A DNA stretch of 64,000 nucleotides from Flavobacterium sp. I3-2. Lineage in GTDB: Bacteria > Bacteroidota > Bacteroidia > Flavobacteriales > Flavobacteriaceae. The position numbers were made by a program, and so were the translations under genes. The stretch is taken from positions 1,178,001 to 1,242,000 of the forward strand of contig NZ_CP058306.1 of assembly GCF_013389595.1 (NCBI RefSeq), written 5' to 3'. The first letter of the stretch is position 1; each line of letters begins with the position of its first letter. Shown piece by piece: positions 17,496 through 28,302 of this stretch. Under the pieces are notes generated by a model. It was not told the DNA's origin and made no database searches. It saw nothing but the letters and a program-made list of their open reading frames with translations.

Positions 17496-19343
17496 ATGTG
17501 TGGAATTGTAGGATATATTGGAACGAAAGAAGCGTATCCAATAATCATTAAAGGATTAAAAAGATTAGAATATCGCGGTTACGATAGTGCAGGGTTAGCA
17601 TTATTTAACGGTGAAAAATTTATATCAAGTAAAACCAAAGGAAAAGTTTCAGATTTAGAATCTAGAGCTGAAGCAGAAGGTACTTTGAAGGGGTCTATGG
17701 GAATTGGACATACACGTTGGGCGACTCATGGAGTTCCAAACGATGTAAATTCGCATCCGCATTTTTCAAATTCTGGTGAATTAGTAATTATTCACAATGG
17801 AATTATTGAAAACTATGAACCATTAAAACAAGAATTAATCAAAAGAGGTTATACTTTTAAGTCTGATACAGATACAGAAGTTTTAGTTAATTTGATTGAG
17901 GATGTTCAACGAACAAATGGTTTAAAATTAGGTAAAGCTGTTCAAGTTGCATTGAATCAAGTTATTGGAGCTTATGCAATTTGTGTAATGGATATTAAAA
18001 AACCAAATGAAATAGTCGCGGCTCGTTTAGGAAGTCCATTAGCGATTGGTGTTGGTGAAAATGAATATTTCGTTGCTTCAGATGCTTCTCCTTTTATTGA
18101 ATATACAAATAATGCTATTTATTTAGAAGATGAAGAAATGGCAATTATTCGTTTACATAAACCAATCAAGATTCGTAAAATTAAAGACGATGAATTGGTG
18201 AGTCCTTATGTTCAAGAATTGCAATTAAACTTAGAACAGATTGAAAAAGGTGGTTATGAGCATTTCATGTTAAAAGAAATTCACGAGCAGCCAGCTGTAA
18301 TAAAAGATACTTTCCGTGGAAGATTATTATCTGAACAAGGTTTAATCAAAATGGCGGGAATAGAAGATAATATTCATAAATTCACAAACGCAAAACGAAT
18401 TATAATTGTTGCTTGTGGTACTTCATGGCATGCAGGATTAGTTGCGGAATACATGATTGAAGAATTTGCTCGTATCCCTGTTGAGGTTGAATATGCATCT
18501 GAATTCCGTTATAGAAATCCAATCATCAATGGAGATGATGTAGTTATTGCAATTTCGCAATCTGGTGAAACTGCCGATACTTTAGCTGCGATTAAATTGG
18601 CTAAAGAAAAAGGAGCTTTTGTTTTCGGAGTTTGTAATGTGGTAGGTTCTTCTATTTCAAGAGAAACTCATGCTGGTGCTTATACACACGCTGGTCCAGA
18701 AATTGGAGTAGCTTCAACAAAAGCTTTTACAACTCAAATTACTGTTTTAGCATTAATCGCATTGCGTTTAGCAGAAGCAAAAGGTACCATGTCTAAATCT
18801 GAATACTTACGTAATCTTTTGGAATTAGAATTGATTCCAGAAAAAGTTGAGGAAGCTTTAAAAGAGGATTCAAATATTGTTAAGATTGCTGAAGTTTATA
18901 AAGATGCGACAAATTGTTTGTATTTAGGAAGAGGGTTTAATTATCCAGTTGCGTTAGAAGGAGCTTTAAAATTAAAAGAGATTTCTTACATTCATGCGGA
19001 AGGTTATCCAGCTGCAGAGATGAAACATGGTCCAATTGCCTTAATTGATGAGCACATGCCGGTAATTGTTATTGCACCAAATCAAAATCATTACGATAAG
19101 GTTGTGAGTAATATTCAAGAAATTAAAGCACGTAGCGGAAAAATTATAGCTGTGGTTTCTAAAGGAGATGTTCAAGTAAGAGCCTTAGCGGATCATGTAA
19201 TTGAAATGCCTGAATCGACAGAAGCTTTAACTTCAATTATTGCAACAATTCCTTTACAATTATTGTCTTACCACATTGCAGTGATGAGAGAATGTAATGT
19301 AGATCAACCAAGAAATTTAGCTAAATCGGTTACGGTTGAATAG
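17496..19343 (+). CDS. glmS: Glutamine-fructose-6-phosphate aminotransferase (isomerising)
   Basis: 615 residues. Cys2 after the initiator Met is the glutaminase nucleophile (MCGIVGYIG), and LEYRGYDSAGLA and GHTRWATHG follow. Two SIS sugar-isomerase domains contain ACGTSWHAG, ISQSGETADT and EIGVASTKAFTTQ. The C-terminal tail NLAKSVTVE is diagnostic. It makes glucosamine-6-phosphate for peptidoglycan and LPS. No glmS ribozyme-like sequence was recognised in the 3-base gap upstream. Confidence 0.97.
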   Translation: MCGIVGYIGTKEAYPIIIKGLKRLEYRGYDSAGLALFNGEKFISSKTKGKVSDLESRAEAEGTLKGSMGIGHTRWATHGVPNDVNSHPHFSNSGELVIIHNGIIENYEPLKQELIKRGYTFKSDTDTEVLVNLIEDVQRTNGLKLGKAVQVALNQVIGAYAICVMDIKKPNEIVAARLGSPLAIGVGENEYFVASDASPFIEYTNNAIYLEDEEMAIIRLHKPIKIRKIKDDELVSPYVQELQLNLEQIEKGGYEHFMLKEIHEQPAVIKDTFRGRLLSEQGLIKMAGIEDNIHKFTNAKRIIIVACGTSWHAGLVAEYMIEEFARIPVEVEYASEFRYRNPIINGDDVVIAISQSGETADTLAAIKLAKEKGAFVFGVCNVVGSSISRETHAGAYTHAGPEIGVASTKAFTTQITVLALIALRLAEAKGTMSKSEYLRNLLELELIPEKVEEALKEDSNIVKIAEVYKDATNCLYLGRGFNYPVALEGALKLKEISYIHAEGYPAAEMKHGPIALIDEHMPVIVIAPNQNHYDKVVSNIQEIKARSGKIIAVVSKGDVQVRALADHVIEMPESTEALTSIIATIPLQLLSYHIAVMRECNVDQPRNLAKSVTVE

Positions 19344-19424
19344 CTAAAATTATTGAAAAATAAGCGATAAATATATATTTCGAAATAATAGAATAAAAAA
19401 CTTTAATTTTTAGATAAAAAAAAT

Positions 19425-19432
19425 TATCTTTG
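19425..19432 (+). promoter_or_regulatory. Probable promoter for atpD-atpC
   Basis: TATCTTTG matches TAnnTTTG. It is followed by a leader of about 60 bases containing a short hairpin-like GAAAAAAGAGG/TTTTTTC run. It lies in the 150-base gap after glmS. Confidence 0.6.
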
Positions 19433-19490
19433 CACTTTGAAAAAAGAGGTTTTTTCATAAACGATAAATAGCTGTTAAATAAAAACATAA

Positions 19491-21005
<1,515 letters not shown>

Positions 21006-21063
21006 TCAAAATTTTAACTTGTATTATTTTTTAAAACAAGTTTAAAATTAAAATATATAAACT

Positions 21064-21345
21064 ATGATTTTAGAAATAGTATCGCCAGAAGCGACATTGT
21101 TTTCAGGTGAAGTTACTTCGGTTTCTGTTCCTGGAATTGATGGAGAGTTTCAAATGTTATCAAACCACGCACCGATTGTTTCTTTATTAACTAAAGGAAA
21201 TATCAAAATCGTTGGAAATAATCTAGCATTTGCACCTCAATTCGAATCTAAATTTGATAAGATAGATGCAAATACATTTTACTTACCAATCGAATTTGGA
21301 ACATTAGAATTAAAAGATAATAAAATTAATATCTTAGCAAACTAA
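21064..21345 (+). CDS. atpC: ATP synthase F1 epsilon subunit (short form)
   Basis: 93 residues. It is the N-terminal beta-sandwich only: LEIVSPEATLFSGEVTSVSVPGIDGEFQMLSNHAPIVSLL. The C-terminal helical hairpin of the roughly 135-residue E. coli epsilon is absent, which is usual for Bacteroidota. The helical arm is the inhibitory part, so ATPase self-inhibition by epsilon is probably missing. It follows atpD by 58 bases and precedes a strong terminator. Confidence 0.93.
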   Translation: MILEIVSPEATLFSGEVTSVSVPGIDGEFQMLSNHAPIVSLLTKGNIKIVGNNLAFAPQFESKFDKIDANTFYLPIEFGTLELKDNKINILAN

Positions 21346-21363
21346 GATTTAATTGAATATATG

Positions 21364-21402
21364 AAAGCCCTAAATAGAATTACTGTTTAGGGCTTTTTTT
21401 TA
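21364..21402 (+). terminator. Rho-independent terminator of atpD-atpC
   Basis: AAAGCCCTAAA (21,364-21,374) pairs with TTTAGGGCTTT (21,386-21,396) and is followed by an eight-T run. Confidence 0.85.
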
Positions 21403-21449
21403 TTATAATTTTTCATGTTTTTCTTATATTTAAAAAAAAAGATTTAATT

Positions 21450-22538
21450 ATGAATAAGATTTTCGGATTATTCGCATTAGCTGTGATTTTAATTGCTTGT
21501 AACGGCGAAAAAAATAAAGAAGCTACACAAACAGAAGATTTAAAATTAGAATTAGCAGAAGCTCAAAAAATTATAGCGCTTCCGATGCATTGTTTAGAAG
21601 TTGAATATCCAAATAAATTAGGTCAAGTTTTAGCTTCTGATGTCGAGTTAAAATTACCAAAACAATTACGCCCAATTTTTTATGGTTGCTTTGATTGGCA
21701 TTCTTCTGCGCACGGATATTGGTCGGTTGTAAAACTTTGGAAACAATTTCCAGAACTTGATAAAAACGGTGAAATTGATTCGTTATTAACTCTCGTTTTC
21801 ACACCAGAAAATGTCGCGATTGAAAAAGCATTTTTCGACGAACCACATAATAGAAATTTTGAACGAACTTATGGTTGGGCTTGGTTTTTTAAATTGCAAG
21901 AAGAATTGTATACTTGGAAAGACAATCCAAAAGCGCAACAATGGTATAAAAATTTACAACCACTCGAAAATGTTTTTACCGAACGTTATTTAGAATATCT
22001 CCCAAAATTAAATTATCCGATTAGAACCGGAACACATGATAATACAGCGTTTGGAATGGCTTTGACTTTAGAATATGCCGAAACGGTTGGAAATACAAAA
22101 CTTAAAGAAGCCATTGAAGCAAAAGCCAAAGCTCTTTTTATGAATGATAAAAACTGTCCGATTGTGTATGAACCAAGTGGACATGATTTTCTTTCGCCTT
22201 GTTTGCAAGAAGCTTGGTTAATGAGTAAAGTTTTACCAACAGCCGATTACAAAACTTGGTTAAATGGTTTCTTACCTCAATTATTCGATACAAATTTCGA
22301 TTTAGAAGTCGGTAAAGTTTCAGACAGAACCGATGGACATTTGGTACATTTAGACGGATTAAATTTTAGCCGTGCAACATGTTTGTTTCAAATTGCTCAA
22401 AAGCTTCCTGAATTGAATCATTTAAAACCGATAGCCGTAAAACACTTTAATGTTGCATTTCCGAACATATCAAATGATGATTATATGGGAAGCCATTGGT
22501 TGGGAAGTTTTGCTTTACAGGCTTTAGACGCTCAATAA
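21450..22538 (+). CDS. DUF2891 lipoprotein
   Basis: 362 residues. Lipoprotein signal MNKIFGLFALAVILIAC. The mature domain shows the DUF2891 landmarks: LPMHCLEVEYPNKLGQVL, IFYGCFDWHSSAHGYWSVV, RTYGWAWFFKLQEEL, RTGTHDNTAFGMALTLEYA, YEPSGHDFLSPCLQEAWLM, and SHWLGSFALQAL at the end. The alpha/alpha-barrel-like pattern and conserved His/Asp/Glu hint at a glycan-acting enzyme, but no activity is established to my knowledge. Single gene with its own short leader after the atp terminator. Confidence 0.88.
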   Translation: MNKIFGLFALAVILIACNGEKNKEATQTEDLKLELAEAQKIIALPMHCLEVEYPNKLGQVLASDVELKLPKQLRPIFYGCFDWHSSAHGYWSVVKLWKQFPELDKNGEIDSLLTLVFTPENVAIEKAFFDEPHNRNFERTYGWAWFFKLQEELYTWKDNPKAQQWYKNLQPLENVFTERYLEYLPKLNYPIRTGTHDNTAFGMALTLEYAETVGNTKLKEAIEAKAKALFMNDKNCPIVYEPSGHDFLSPCLQEAWLMSKVLPTADYKTWLNGFLPQLFDTNFDLEVGKVSDRTDGHLVHLDGLNFSRATCLFQIAQKLPELNHLKPIAVKHFNVAFPNISNDDYMGSHWLGSFALQALDAQ

Positions 22539-22560
22539 GATTTTTTAAAATTGAAGATTT

Positions 22561-23244
22561 ATGAAATATATTTTGTTTTTTGTATTGCAAATAAGTTGTT
22601 TTTCTTTTGGGCAAAATCGAACATTCGATATTTCCAATGATTCTATTTTGTTAGTTAAAATGGATGAGAATTTACTATTTGTTTCAAAAAACAAATTAGA
22701 AGAGGTGATAAAAGAACATCCTGAATTTTTAAATATTGACTATAATTCACCCGACATTTTATATGCTAAAAATTCAAAAGGTTTTGAAAGTGAAGTTGGT
22801 CAAGATGATTATTATTTATTTTACGCTTATTTTCTTTCAAAAAATCAGAATTCAGAAATTGATAAAATAAATCGAAATAAACTTTTAGAAATTTATACAT
22901 CATTAAATAGAATTTATGCTTTGTTAGATAATGGAGGAACTGGTTTTGCACATTTATATAAACGTTTATACGGATATGCAGAATACAGTTTATTAATATA
23001 TAACAACAATATTCAAGACGAAATAAAAGTAGATTTTAAACAACAGAAAACGTTATTTATAAAAAATTTAGAATTAATTGTTTCAAATCGATTGCAAAAT
23101 GAATGGAATTATAGTAACTCAGAAAAAAAGAAAATTCAAATTGAATTAAACAAATTAATTGAGATTATAAAAAAATCGATAACAGACACTTATTTATTAC
23201 TTGAGACACAAAAATTTATGTTTTCTACCTATCAAACATATTAA
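22561..23244 (+). CDS. Secreted protein of unknown function
   Basis: 227 residues. Signal peptide MKYILFFVLQISCFSFGQ. The mature chain is helix-rich, with charged heptad-like stretches near the C-terminus (SEKKKIQIELNKLIEIIKKSITDTYLLLETQ). A central segment, LLDNGGTGFAHLYKRLYGYAEYSL, may be the functional core. I do not recognise the family. It starts 22 bases after the DUF2891 gene and is followed 11 bases later by a broken gene, so all three may be one transcript. Confidence 0.6.
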   Translation: MKYILFFVLQISCFSFGQNRTFDISNDSILLVKMDENLLFVSKNKLEEVIKEHPEFLNIDYNSPDILYAKNSKGFESEVGQDDYYLFYAYFLSKNQNSEIDKINRNKLLEIYTSLNRIYALLDNGGTGFAHLYKRLYGYAEYSLLIYNNNIQDEIKVDFKQQKTLFIKNLELIVSNRLQNEWNYSNSEKKKIQIELNKLIEIIKKSITDTYLLLETQKFMFSTYQTY

Positions 23245-23255
23245 TCAATTAGATT

Positions 23256-24098
23256 ATGAAATCAATTCTATTCTTCATATTCGTTTCAGTTTCTGTCTTT
23301 GCGCAAAGCACTTATTTTGTAAAAGATAAATAAACGCAAAGTCCAATTACTTATGCTTCGATTTATAATAATAACGGAACATTTAAAATCAATTCAGAAA
23401 ATGACGGAAGTTTTATTATTCCTGAAAAATTCAAAAAGGAAACTTTTATTATTGAATCGATTGGTTATGAAACGATTGAAACAAATTTAGAAAACACTGT
23501 TGTTTTTTTAGAAGATAAGGCTGAAACTCTTGAAGAGTTAGTAATCATTCCAAAATTAGGAACCAAAGAGATTAAAATTGGGAATGTAAAATATGAAAAT
23601 GTAATTTCAGGTTATATTGGGAAAAATTCTGAACCATATTTAATTGCAAAAAAAATTAATCTTGATAAAAACAAAGAAATTTGTTTTTTAAAAAAAATAA
23701 ATATATTAACTACTAGTTATAAAGATAAAATAAATTTTAGAATAAAAATATTTGATATTAAAGAAGGAAAACCAAATCAGTTGATTAATGATGAAGAAAT
23801 AATTGTGACAACAGGTAAAGCAAATAAATTAGGAACTGGTAGAAAATCTTATTCTATATCATCAATTGATTTTGAAAAATATAATCTAAGAGTTCCTTCA
23901 GAAGGATTTTTTATTGCGGTAGAATGGATTATAAATAACCATAATTTAAGAGAAAATGGATGCTATCCTTTTATTTGGAGAGAAGAATCAAAAAATAACA
24001 AAGGAATTTTTGAATTTAATTATAAAAAAAATCAATGGGAGATTTTAGAAAACTCTATAAATAAAGATTTGTTATTCGAAGTAATCCTAACCAATTAA
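23256..24098 (+). pseudogene. Carboxypeptidase-regulatory-like secreted protein, broken by an in-frame stop
   Basis: The ATG at 23,256 opens a signal peptide (ILFFIFVSVSVFAQ) and then STYFVKDK. A TAA at 23,331-23,333 ends the frame after 25 codons. Reading on in the same frame with no further stop gives TQSPITYASIYNNNGTFK and NDGSFIIPEKFKKE, the usual start of a CarboxypepD_reg-like domain, and coding continues to the TAA at 24,096. Without the stop the protein would have 280 residues. In homologues the segment reads 'D..T..PI.YASI', so the stop replaces one residue, possibly AAA changed to TAA. It is a recent pseudogene, a readthrough case or a base error. A TTG at 23,781 could at most start the last 105 residues. 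Confidence 0.8.
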
Positions 24099-24120
24099 TA
24101 AAAAAATAAAATATTACTAA

Positions 24121-24175
24121 ATTAGGATAACAGAAAATCACCAATCATTTTTATTAGATTTTCTGTTTTCCTAAT
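24121..24175. terminator. Bidirectional terminator, long stem
   Basis: The left arm 24,121-24,139 (ATTAGGATAACAGAAAATC) pairs with 24,157-24,175 with one mismatch and a 17-base loop, between convergent genes. Confidence 0.75.
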
Positions 24176-24181
24176 AAACAA

Positions 24182-25348
24182 TTAACGATTATAAGGATAT
24201 TCGTTCGTCCAATTAAATTTACGTTTAAACAATTCAAAATCTTCTTTTTTAGTAATGCTGAATTTACCTAAAGATTTTTCTGAATCGGAAAATTCAATTT
24301 GATTATCTTCAATGAATTTAAAATGGAATTTAACATCTGTTTTTGTAGAATCAGCTGCTTTAAAAAACAGGGTATTTTCTTTTTCATCAAATTTAAAATC
24401 CCAAGAAACTATGGTGTCATTTTTATAAAATATTTGAGCATAACCATCATCTATTATCATTTTGTTTAATGCTAAACTGTCAGTTGATTTTTTTTCGTTT
24501 TCATAAACTGCGAAAAATTTCTCATTCACATTTTCTTCTGTGTTTAGTATTCGAGACATTGACATCCCAACAGTTAATATCAAAATATATAATATAATTA
24601 AAATTTTAGCAGTTACTTGTAGCCATTTCTTTTTAAATCTAAATCCAACGAAACTTATATTTGATGGTTTACCTAGAAGAAAATTTAAAATCGAAATCCA
24701 ATTGTTATGAATGATAAACAAGGCTATTAATGCTAAGTTTGTAGAAAATATCTTAACCGGAACATCATAACAAAAATTAAGAACCACAATGTTTATCATT
24801 ACTCCAAAAGCCATTAAAGCTCCTAAAACAGAAGTTCTCCTGAATAGCAATAAGAAACCAGCTGTAGCTTGACAAATTCCCGCAAATGCAGAATAAGCTG
24901 GAGATGACCCCATAAATGTCCATAAGATTCCCATTGGTGACATTTCACCTACACTTTGGTCTAATCTAAACAAACTTGGCAACCCAAATTGGCCATCACC
25001 AAATTTTGCAAATCCGTAACTTAATAACATGCAACTTAAAAAATAGCGAGCATAGATTATTGAAATCGAAACGACCTTTTCTTTTACAACGGATTTTGTA
25101 AATAAGAATATAATTGTAAGGATGAACGATAATAGCAAAACAAAAGTAAGTTTTACAAAATCAAAAACAGTATCACCACTTCCGGTATTCGTTTGTTTTA
25201 TAAAATCTAAACCAAGGATATTTTGTCCAAACCAAATAAAAAAGTTATCAACGATAATCGGAAATCCAAAAAGTGGAAATGGAAAAATATAAAGGATAAA
25301 GTAGATACTAAAATACAGTTTGATGAAATTTAAAACTTTTTCTTTCAT
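24182..25348 (-). CDS. DoxX-like membrane protein with C-terminal soluble domain
   Basis: 388 residues. Roughly seven hydrophobic helices in residues 1-265 include SCMLLSYGFAKFGDGQFG and ICQATAGFLLLFRRTSVLGALMAFGVMINIVVLN, the pattern of the DoxX / DoxD-like group. After the last helix (about 245-262) a soluble beta-rich domain of about 120 residues begins (NEKFFAVYENEKKSTDSL, RKFNWTNEYPYNR at the end). This tail is not part of ordinary DoxX proteins (about 130-150 residues). Function unknown; inner membrane. Confidence 0.7.
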   Translation of the reverse strand: MKEKVLNFIKLYFSIYFILYIFPFPLFGFPIIVDNFFIWFGQNILGLDFIKQTNTGSGDTVFDFVKLTFVLLLSFILTIIFLFTKSVVKEKVVSISIIYARYFLSCMLLSYGFAKFGDGQFGLPSLFRLDQSVGEMSPMGILWTFMGSSPAYSAFAGICQATAGFLLLFRRTSVLGALMAFGVMINIVVLNFCYDVPVKIFSTNLALIALFIIHNNWISILNFLLGKPSNISFVGFRFKKKWLQVTAKILIILYILILTVGMSMSRILNTEENVNEKFFAVYENEKKSTDSLALNKMIIDDGYAQIFYKNDTIVSWDFKFDEKENTLFFKAADSTKTDVKFHFKFIEDNQIEFSDSEKSLGKFSITKKEDFELFKRKFNWTNEYPYNR

Positions 25349-25427
25349 GGTTATCTTTTTTTGCTAATTAACATTTTTTAAAAACAATACGTTTGTTATT
25401 TAACATTTTAACAACAAATAAAAAAAA

Positions 25428-25457
25428 CACCCCAAAAGATATATGTCTTTTGGGGTG
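25428..25457 (-). terminator. Rho-independent terminator of metG
   Basis: CACCCCAAAAGA / TCTTTTGGGGTG, a 12-bp perfect stem. Read on the minus strand it is followed by an eight-T run. It lies 23 bases after the metG stop. Confidence 0.9.
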
Positions 25458-25479
25458 AAAATATTTTAATTAGAAAGTT

Positions 25480-27540
25480 TTATCCAATCGTTGCGCCGTT
25501 GTAAACACCTTCTGTATCCGGATTTACAAAAACCAATTTACCTTCTTTCGTTTCGGTAAGTAAAAGCATTCCTTCACTGTTTACGCCACGTAAAGCTCTT
25601 GGTGCTAAGTTTACCAAAACGGTAACTTGTTTTCCAATTACTTCTTCTGGTGTAAAATGTTCTGCGATTCCAGAAACAATCGTGCGAACATCAATTCCTG
25701 TATCTACTTTTAAAACCAATAACTTGTTTGCTTTTGGCATTTTTTCAGCTTCAATAATAGTTCCAACACGTAAATCAATTTTAGCGAAATCTTCAAATTG
25801 AGCGGTTTCTTTTTGAGGTTCAGCCGTTTTTGCTTCTGCTGCGTTTGCTACTTTAGTTGCTTCCAATTTGTCTATTTGTTTTTGAATTTCTTCATCTTCA
25901 ATCTTAGCGAATAATAATTCGGCTTGACCGATTTGATGACCTGCTGCAATTAAATTTGAAGTTTCAGAAACTTTACTCCAAGCGATTGGTTCAGCAATGT
26001 TCAACATATTTTTAAGTTTAGCCGCCGAGAATGGTAAAAACGGTTCAGCCAAAGTAGATAAAGCAGCTGCAATTTGCAACGCTACATACATTTGAGTTTT
26101 TACGCGTTCTTCATCCGTTTTAATTAACTTCCAAGGTTCTTCGTCTGCTAAATATTTATTTCCTAAACGCGCAACATTCATCAATTCGCTTAACGCTTCA
26201 CGGAAACGGTAACGTTCGATAGAACTTGCAATAACAGCCGGATAAGCTTTTAACTCAGCTAAAGTTTGCTCATCAACTTCAGTTAATGCATTTGGCGCAG
26301 GAATAATTCCGTTGTAATATTTGTTAGATAAAACCACCACACGATTGATGAAGTTTCCGAAAATAGCAACCAATTCGTTGTTATTTCTTGCTTGGAAATC
26401 TTTCCATGTAAAGTCGTTATCTTTTGTTTCTGGTGCGTTCGATGTTAAGGCGTAACGTAAAACATCTTGCTTTTCTGGGAAATCAACCAAATATTCGTTT
26501 AACCAAACTGCCCAGTTTTTAGAAGTAGATAATTTGTTTCCTTCTAAATTTAAGAACTCGTTTGCTGGAACGTTATCTGGTAAAATATAACTTCCTTCTG
26601 CTTTTAACATCGCTGGGAAAATAATACAGTGGAAAACAATATTATCTTTTCCGATAAAGTGAACCAACTTCGTGTCTTCATCTTTCCAATACGGTTCCCA
26701 ATCTTTACCTTCTCGAGCTGCCCATTCTTTAGTTGATGAGATGTAACCAATAGGCGCATCAAACCAAACATATAATTTTTTGCCTTCTGCTCCTTCAACC
26801 GGAACATCAATTCCCCAATCTAAATCACGCGTTACAGCACGAGGCTTTAAACCATCGTCTAACCACGATTTAACTTGCCCGTAAACATTCGGTTTCCAAT
26901 CGTTTTTATGTCCTTCAATAATCCATTCACGTAAAAAAGTATCGTATTGGTCTAAAGGTAAAAACCAGTGCTTAGTTTCTTTTAAAATTGGAGTTGTTCC
27001 TGTAATAGTTGATTTTGGATTAATTAAATCTGTTGCGTTTAACGACGTTCCACATTTTTCACATTGGTCTCCGTACGCCCCTTCGCTGTTACATTTAGGA
27101 CAAGTTCCGGTAACGAAACGATCGGCTAAAAACTGATCGGCTTCCGCATCGTATAATTGCTCGGTAACTTCTTCGATAAACTTACCATCATCATACAATT
27201 TTCTAAAAAATTCAGAAGCGGTATCGTGGTGAATTTTAGCCGAAGTACGCGAATAGTTATCGAATGAAATACCAAATTCAGCAAATGAATCGCTGATGAT
27301 TTTGTTGTATTTATCAATAACTTGTTGTGGTGTAATTCCTTCTTTTTTTGCTTTCATAGAAATAGCTACACCGTGCTCGTCAGAACCACAGATGAAAGCT
27401 ACATCTTTATTTTGTTGACGTAAAAAACGAGCATAAATATCTGCCGGAACGTAAACTCCTGCTAAATGCCCAATATGTATAGGACCATTTGTGTACGGTA
27501 AAGCCGCGGTAATGGTATATCTTTTAGGATCTTGAATCAT
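25480..27540 (-). CDS. metG: Methionine-tRNA ligase
   Basis: 686 residues. The HIGH motif is HIGH at 22-25 ([14 protein letters not shown]). The zinc knuckle uses Cys147, Cys150, Cys160 and Cys163. The KMSKS loop appears as KLSTSKN near residue 335. A C-terminal tRNA-binding (EMAP/Trbp111) domain starts near 580 ([20 protein letters not shown]), so this is the long dimeric E. coli-like form. It charges tRNA-Met in the cytoplasm. Single gene with its own promoter and terminator. No T-box or SAM riboswitch was seen upstream. Confidence 0.97.
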   Translation of the reverse strand: MIQDPKRYTITAALPYTNGPIHIGHLAGVYVPADIYARFLRQQNKDVAFICGSDEHGVAISMKAKKEGITPQQVIDKYNKIISDSFAEFGISFDNYSRTSAKIHHDTASEFFRKLYDDGKFIEEVTEQLYDAEADQFLADRFVTGTCPKCNSEGAYGDQCEKCGTSLNATDLINPKSTITGTTPILKETKHWFLPLDQYDTFLREWIIEGHKNDWKPNVYGQVKSWLDDGLKPRAVTRDLDWGIDVPVEGAEGKKLYVWFDAPIGYISSTKEWAAREGKDWEPYWKDEDTKLVHFIGKDNIVFHCIIFPAMLKAEGSYILPDNVPANEFLNLEGNKLSTSKNWAVWLNEYLVDFPEKQDVLRYALTSNAPETKDNDFTWKDFQARNNNELVAIFGNFINRVVVLSNKYYNGIIPAPNALTEVDEQTLAELKAYPAVIASSIERYRFREALSELMNVARLGNKYLADEEPWKLIKTDEERVKTQMYVALQIAAALSTLAEPFLPFSAAKLKNMLNIAEPIAWSKVSETSNLIAAGHQIGQAELLFAKIEDEEIQKQIDKLEATKVANAAEAKTAEPQKETAQFEDFAKIDLRVGTIIEAEKMPKANKLLVLKVDTGIDVRTIVSGIAEHFTPEEVIGKQVTVLVNLAPRALRGVNSEGMLLLTETKEGKLVFVNPDTEGVYNGATIG

Positions 27541-27561
27541 AGTAAAAATATTTTCAAGCTA

Positions 27562-27569
27562 CAAAAATA
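27562..27569 (-). promoter_or_regulatory. Probable promoter for metG
   Basis: TATTTTTG on the minus strand matches TAnnTTTG, 21 bases upstream of the metG ATG. The nearest TTTG upstream is closer than usual (12 bases). Confidence 0.45.
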
Positions 27570-27595
27570 ATGAAAATAGAACAAAATTTTTGTTA

Positions 27596-27844
27596 TTATC
27601 TGAATGAATTATGGTTTTGATTCTTTGACCATCGTAATCCAAAAGTCCATAATAGAATAATAATTATAATTTTAATAAGTATGCCAATTAATTTTCCAAA
27701 AAGGAATTCATAATCATAAGTTGATTCACTTTCTATAAAATGTTTTAGCATACTCAGAATTGTTGTCGGTATAAAAAGTAGCGTAATTACGGTTGATAAA
27801 CTAGCAATGATTATAAAGAAAATTCCTAATGTTTTTTTGACCAT
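27596..27844 (-). CDS. Small membrane protein of unknown function
   Basis: 82 residues with two hydrophobic helices (LGIFFIIIASLSTVITLLFIPTTIL and LIGILIKIIIIILLWTFGL) joined by a short acidic loop, and a charged C-terminal tail. No family recognised. Its start lies 8 bases after the end of the DUF4139 remnant, so it may once have been the second gene of that unit. Confidence 0.55.
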   Translation of the reverse strand: MVKKTLGIFFIIIASLSTVITLLFIPTTILSMLKHFIESESTYDYEFLFGKLIGILIKIIIIILLWTFGLRWSKNQNHNSFR

Positions 27845-27852
27845 GATTTGCT

Positions 27853-28209
27853 TTAATAATCTAAGTTTTTATCTTTTGCTGATTTGATTTGATAACCGAA
27901 TCTGATTTTCTTAGTTTCATTAGGTTTTATATTTAAATCCCATGTGATTTTTCCGGTTTCTTGATTTACATTTCCACCATCTTTATCAGTTAAACTAACT
28001 TCGATATCCGTTGAAGTACTTATTGGAATTTGATCTTCAAGTAGTATTTCTATTGGTGTTTTTTTGTTATTTCGAACAGAAATTTCGTACACAAAATCTT
28101 GCACTTTTCGTGAAGATAACATCTTTGTTCCTGACTTATCTGAAACTAATTTTCGAGAAATGGCAATGTTAGGGTCTCTTCCTAAACTCAATTGTAATTC
28201 ATTGTTTTG
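27853..28209 (-). pseudogene. Remnant of a DUF4139 (MuiA-like) protein, C-terminal end only
   Basis: About 118 codons that read NNELQLSLGRDPNIAISRKLV, then RKVQDFVYEISVRNNKKTPIEILLEDQIPIS, and GKITWDLNIKPNETKKIRFGYQIK. This is the usual C-terminal end of DUF4139 proteins, which are normally 500-600 residues with an N-terminal DUF4140 part. The frame has a TAA immediately before it (28,210-28,212), no ATG, and no signal peptide. A TTG at 28,191 is the only candidate start. The rest of the gene is not found upstream, where the T9SS/RHS island begins on the other strand. I call it a deletion remnant. Confidence 0.75.
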
Positions 28210-28302
28210 TTAGAAGAAATCAAAAAAAATGTTTAAGAAATGATTTTTTTTACATTTTTTAAATTTGTTTATTTGCAAAATATTAATTTTTTAAATTTAT
28301 TT

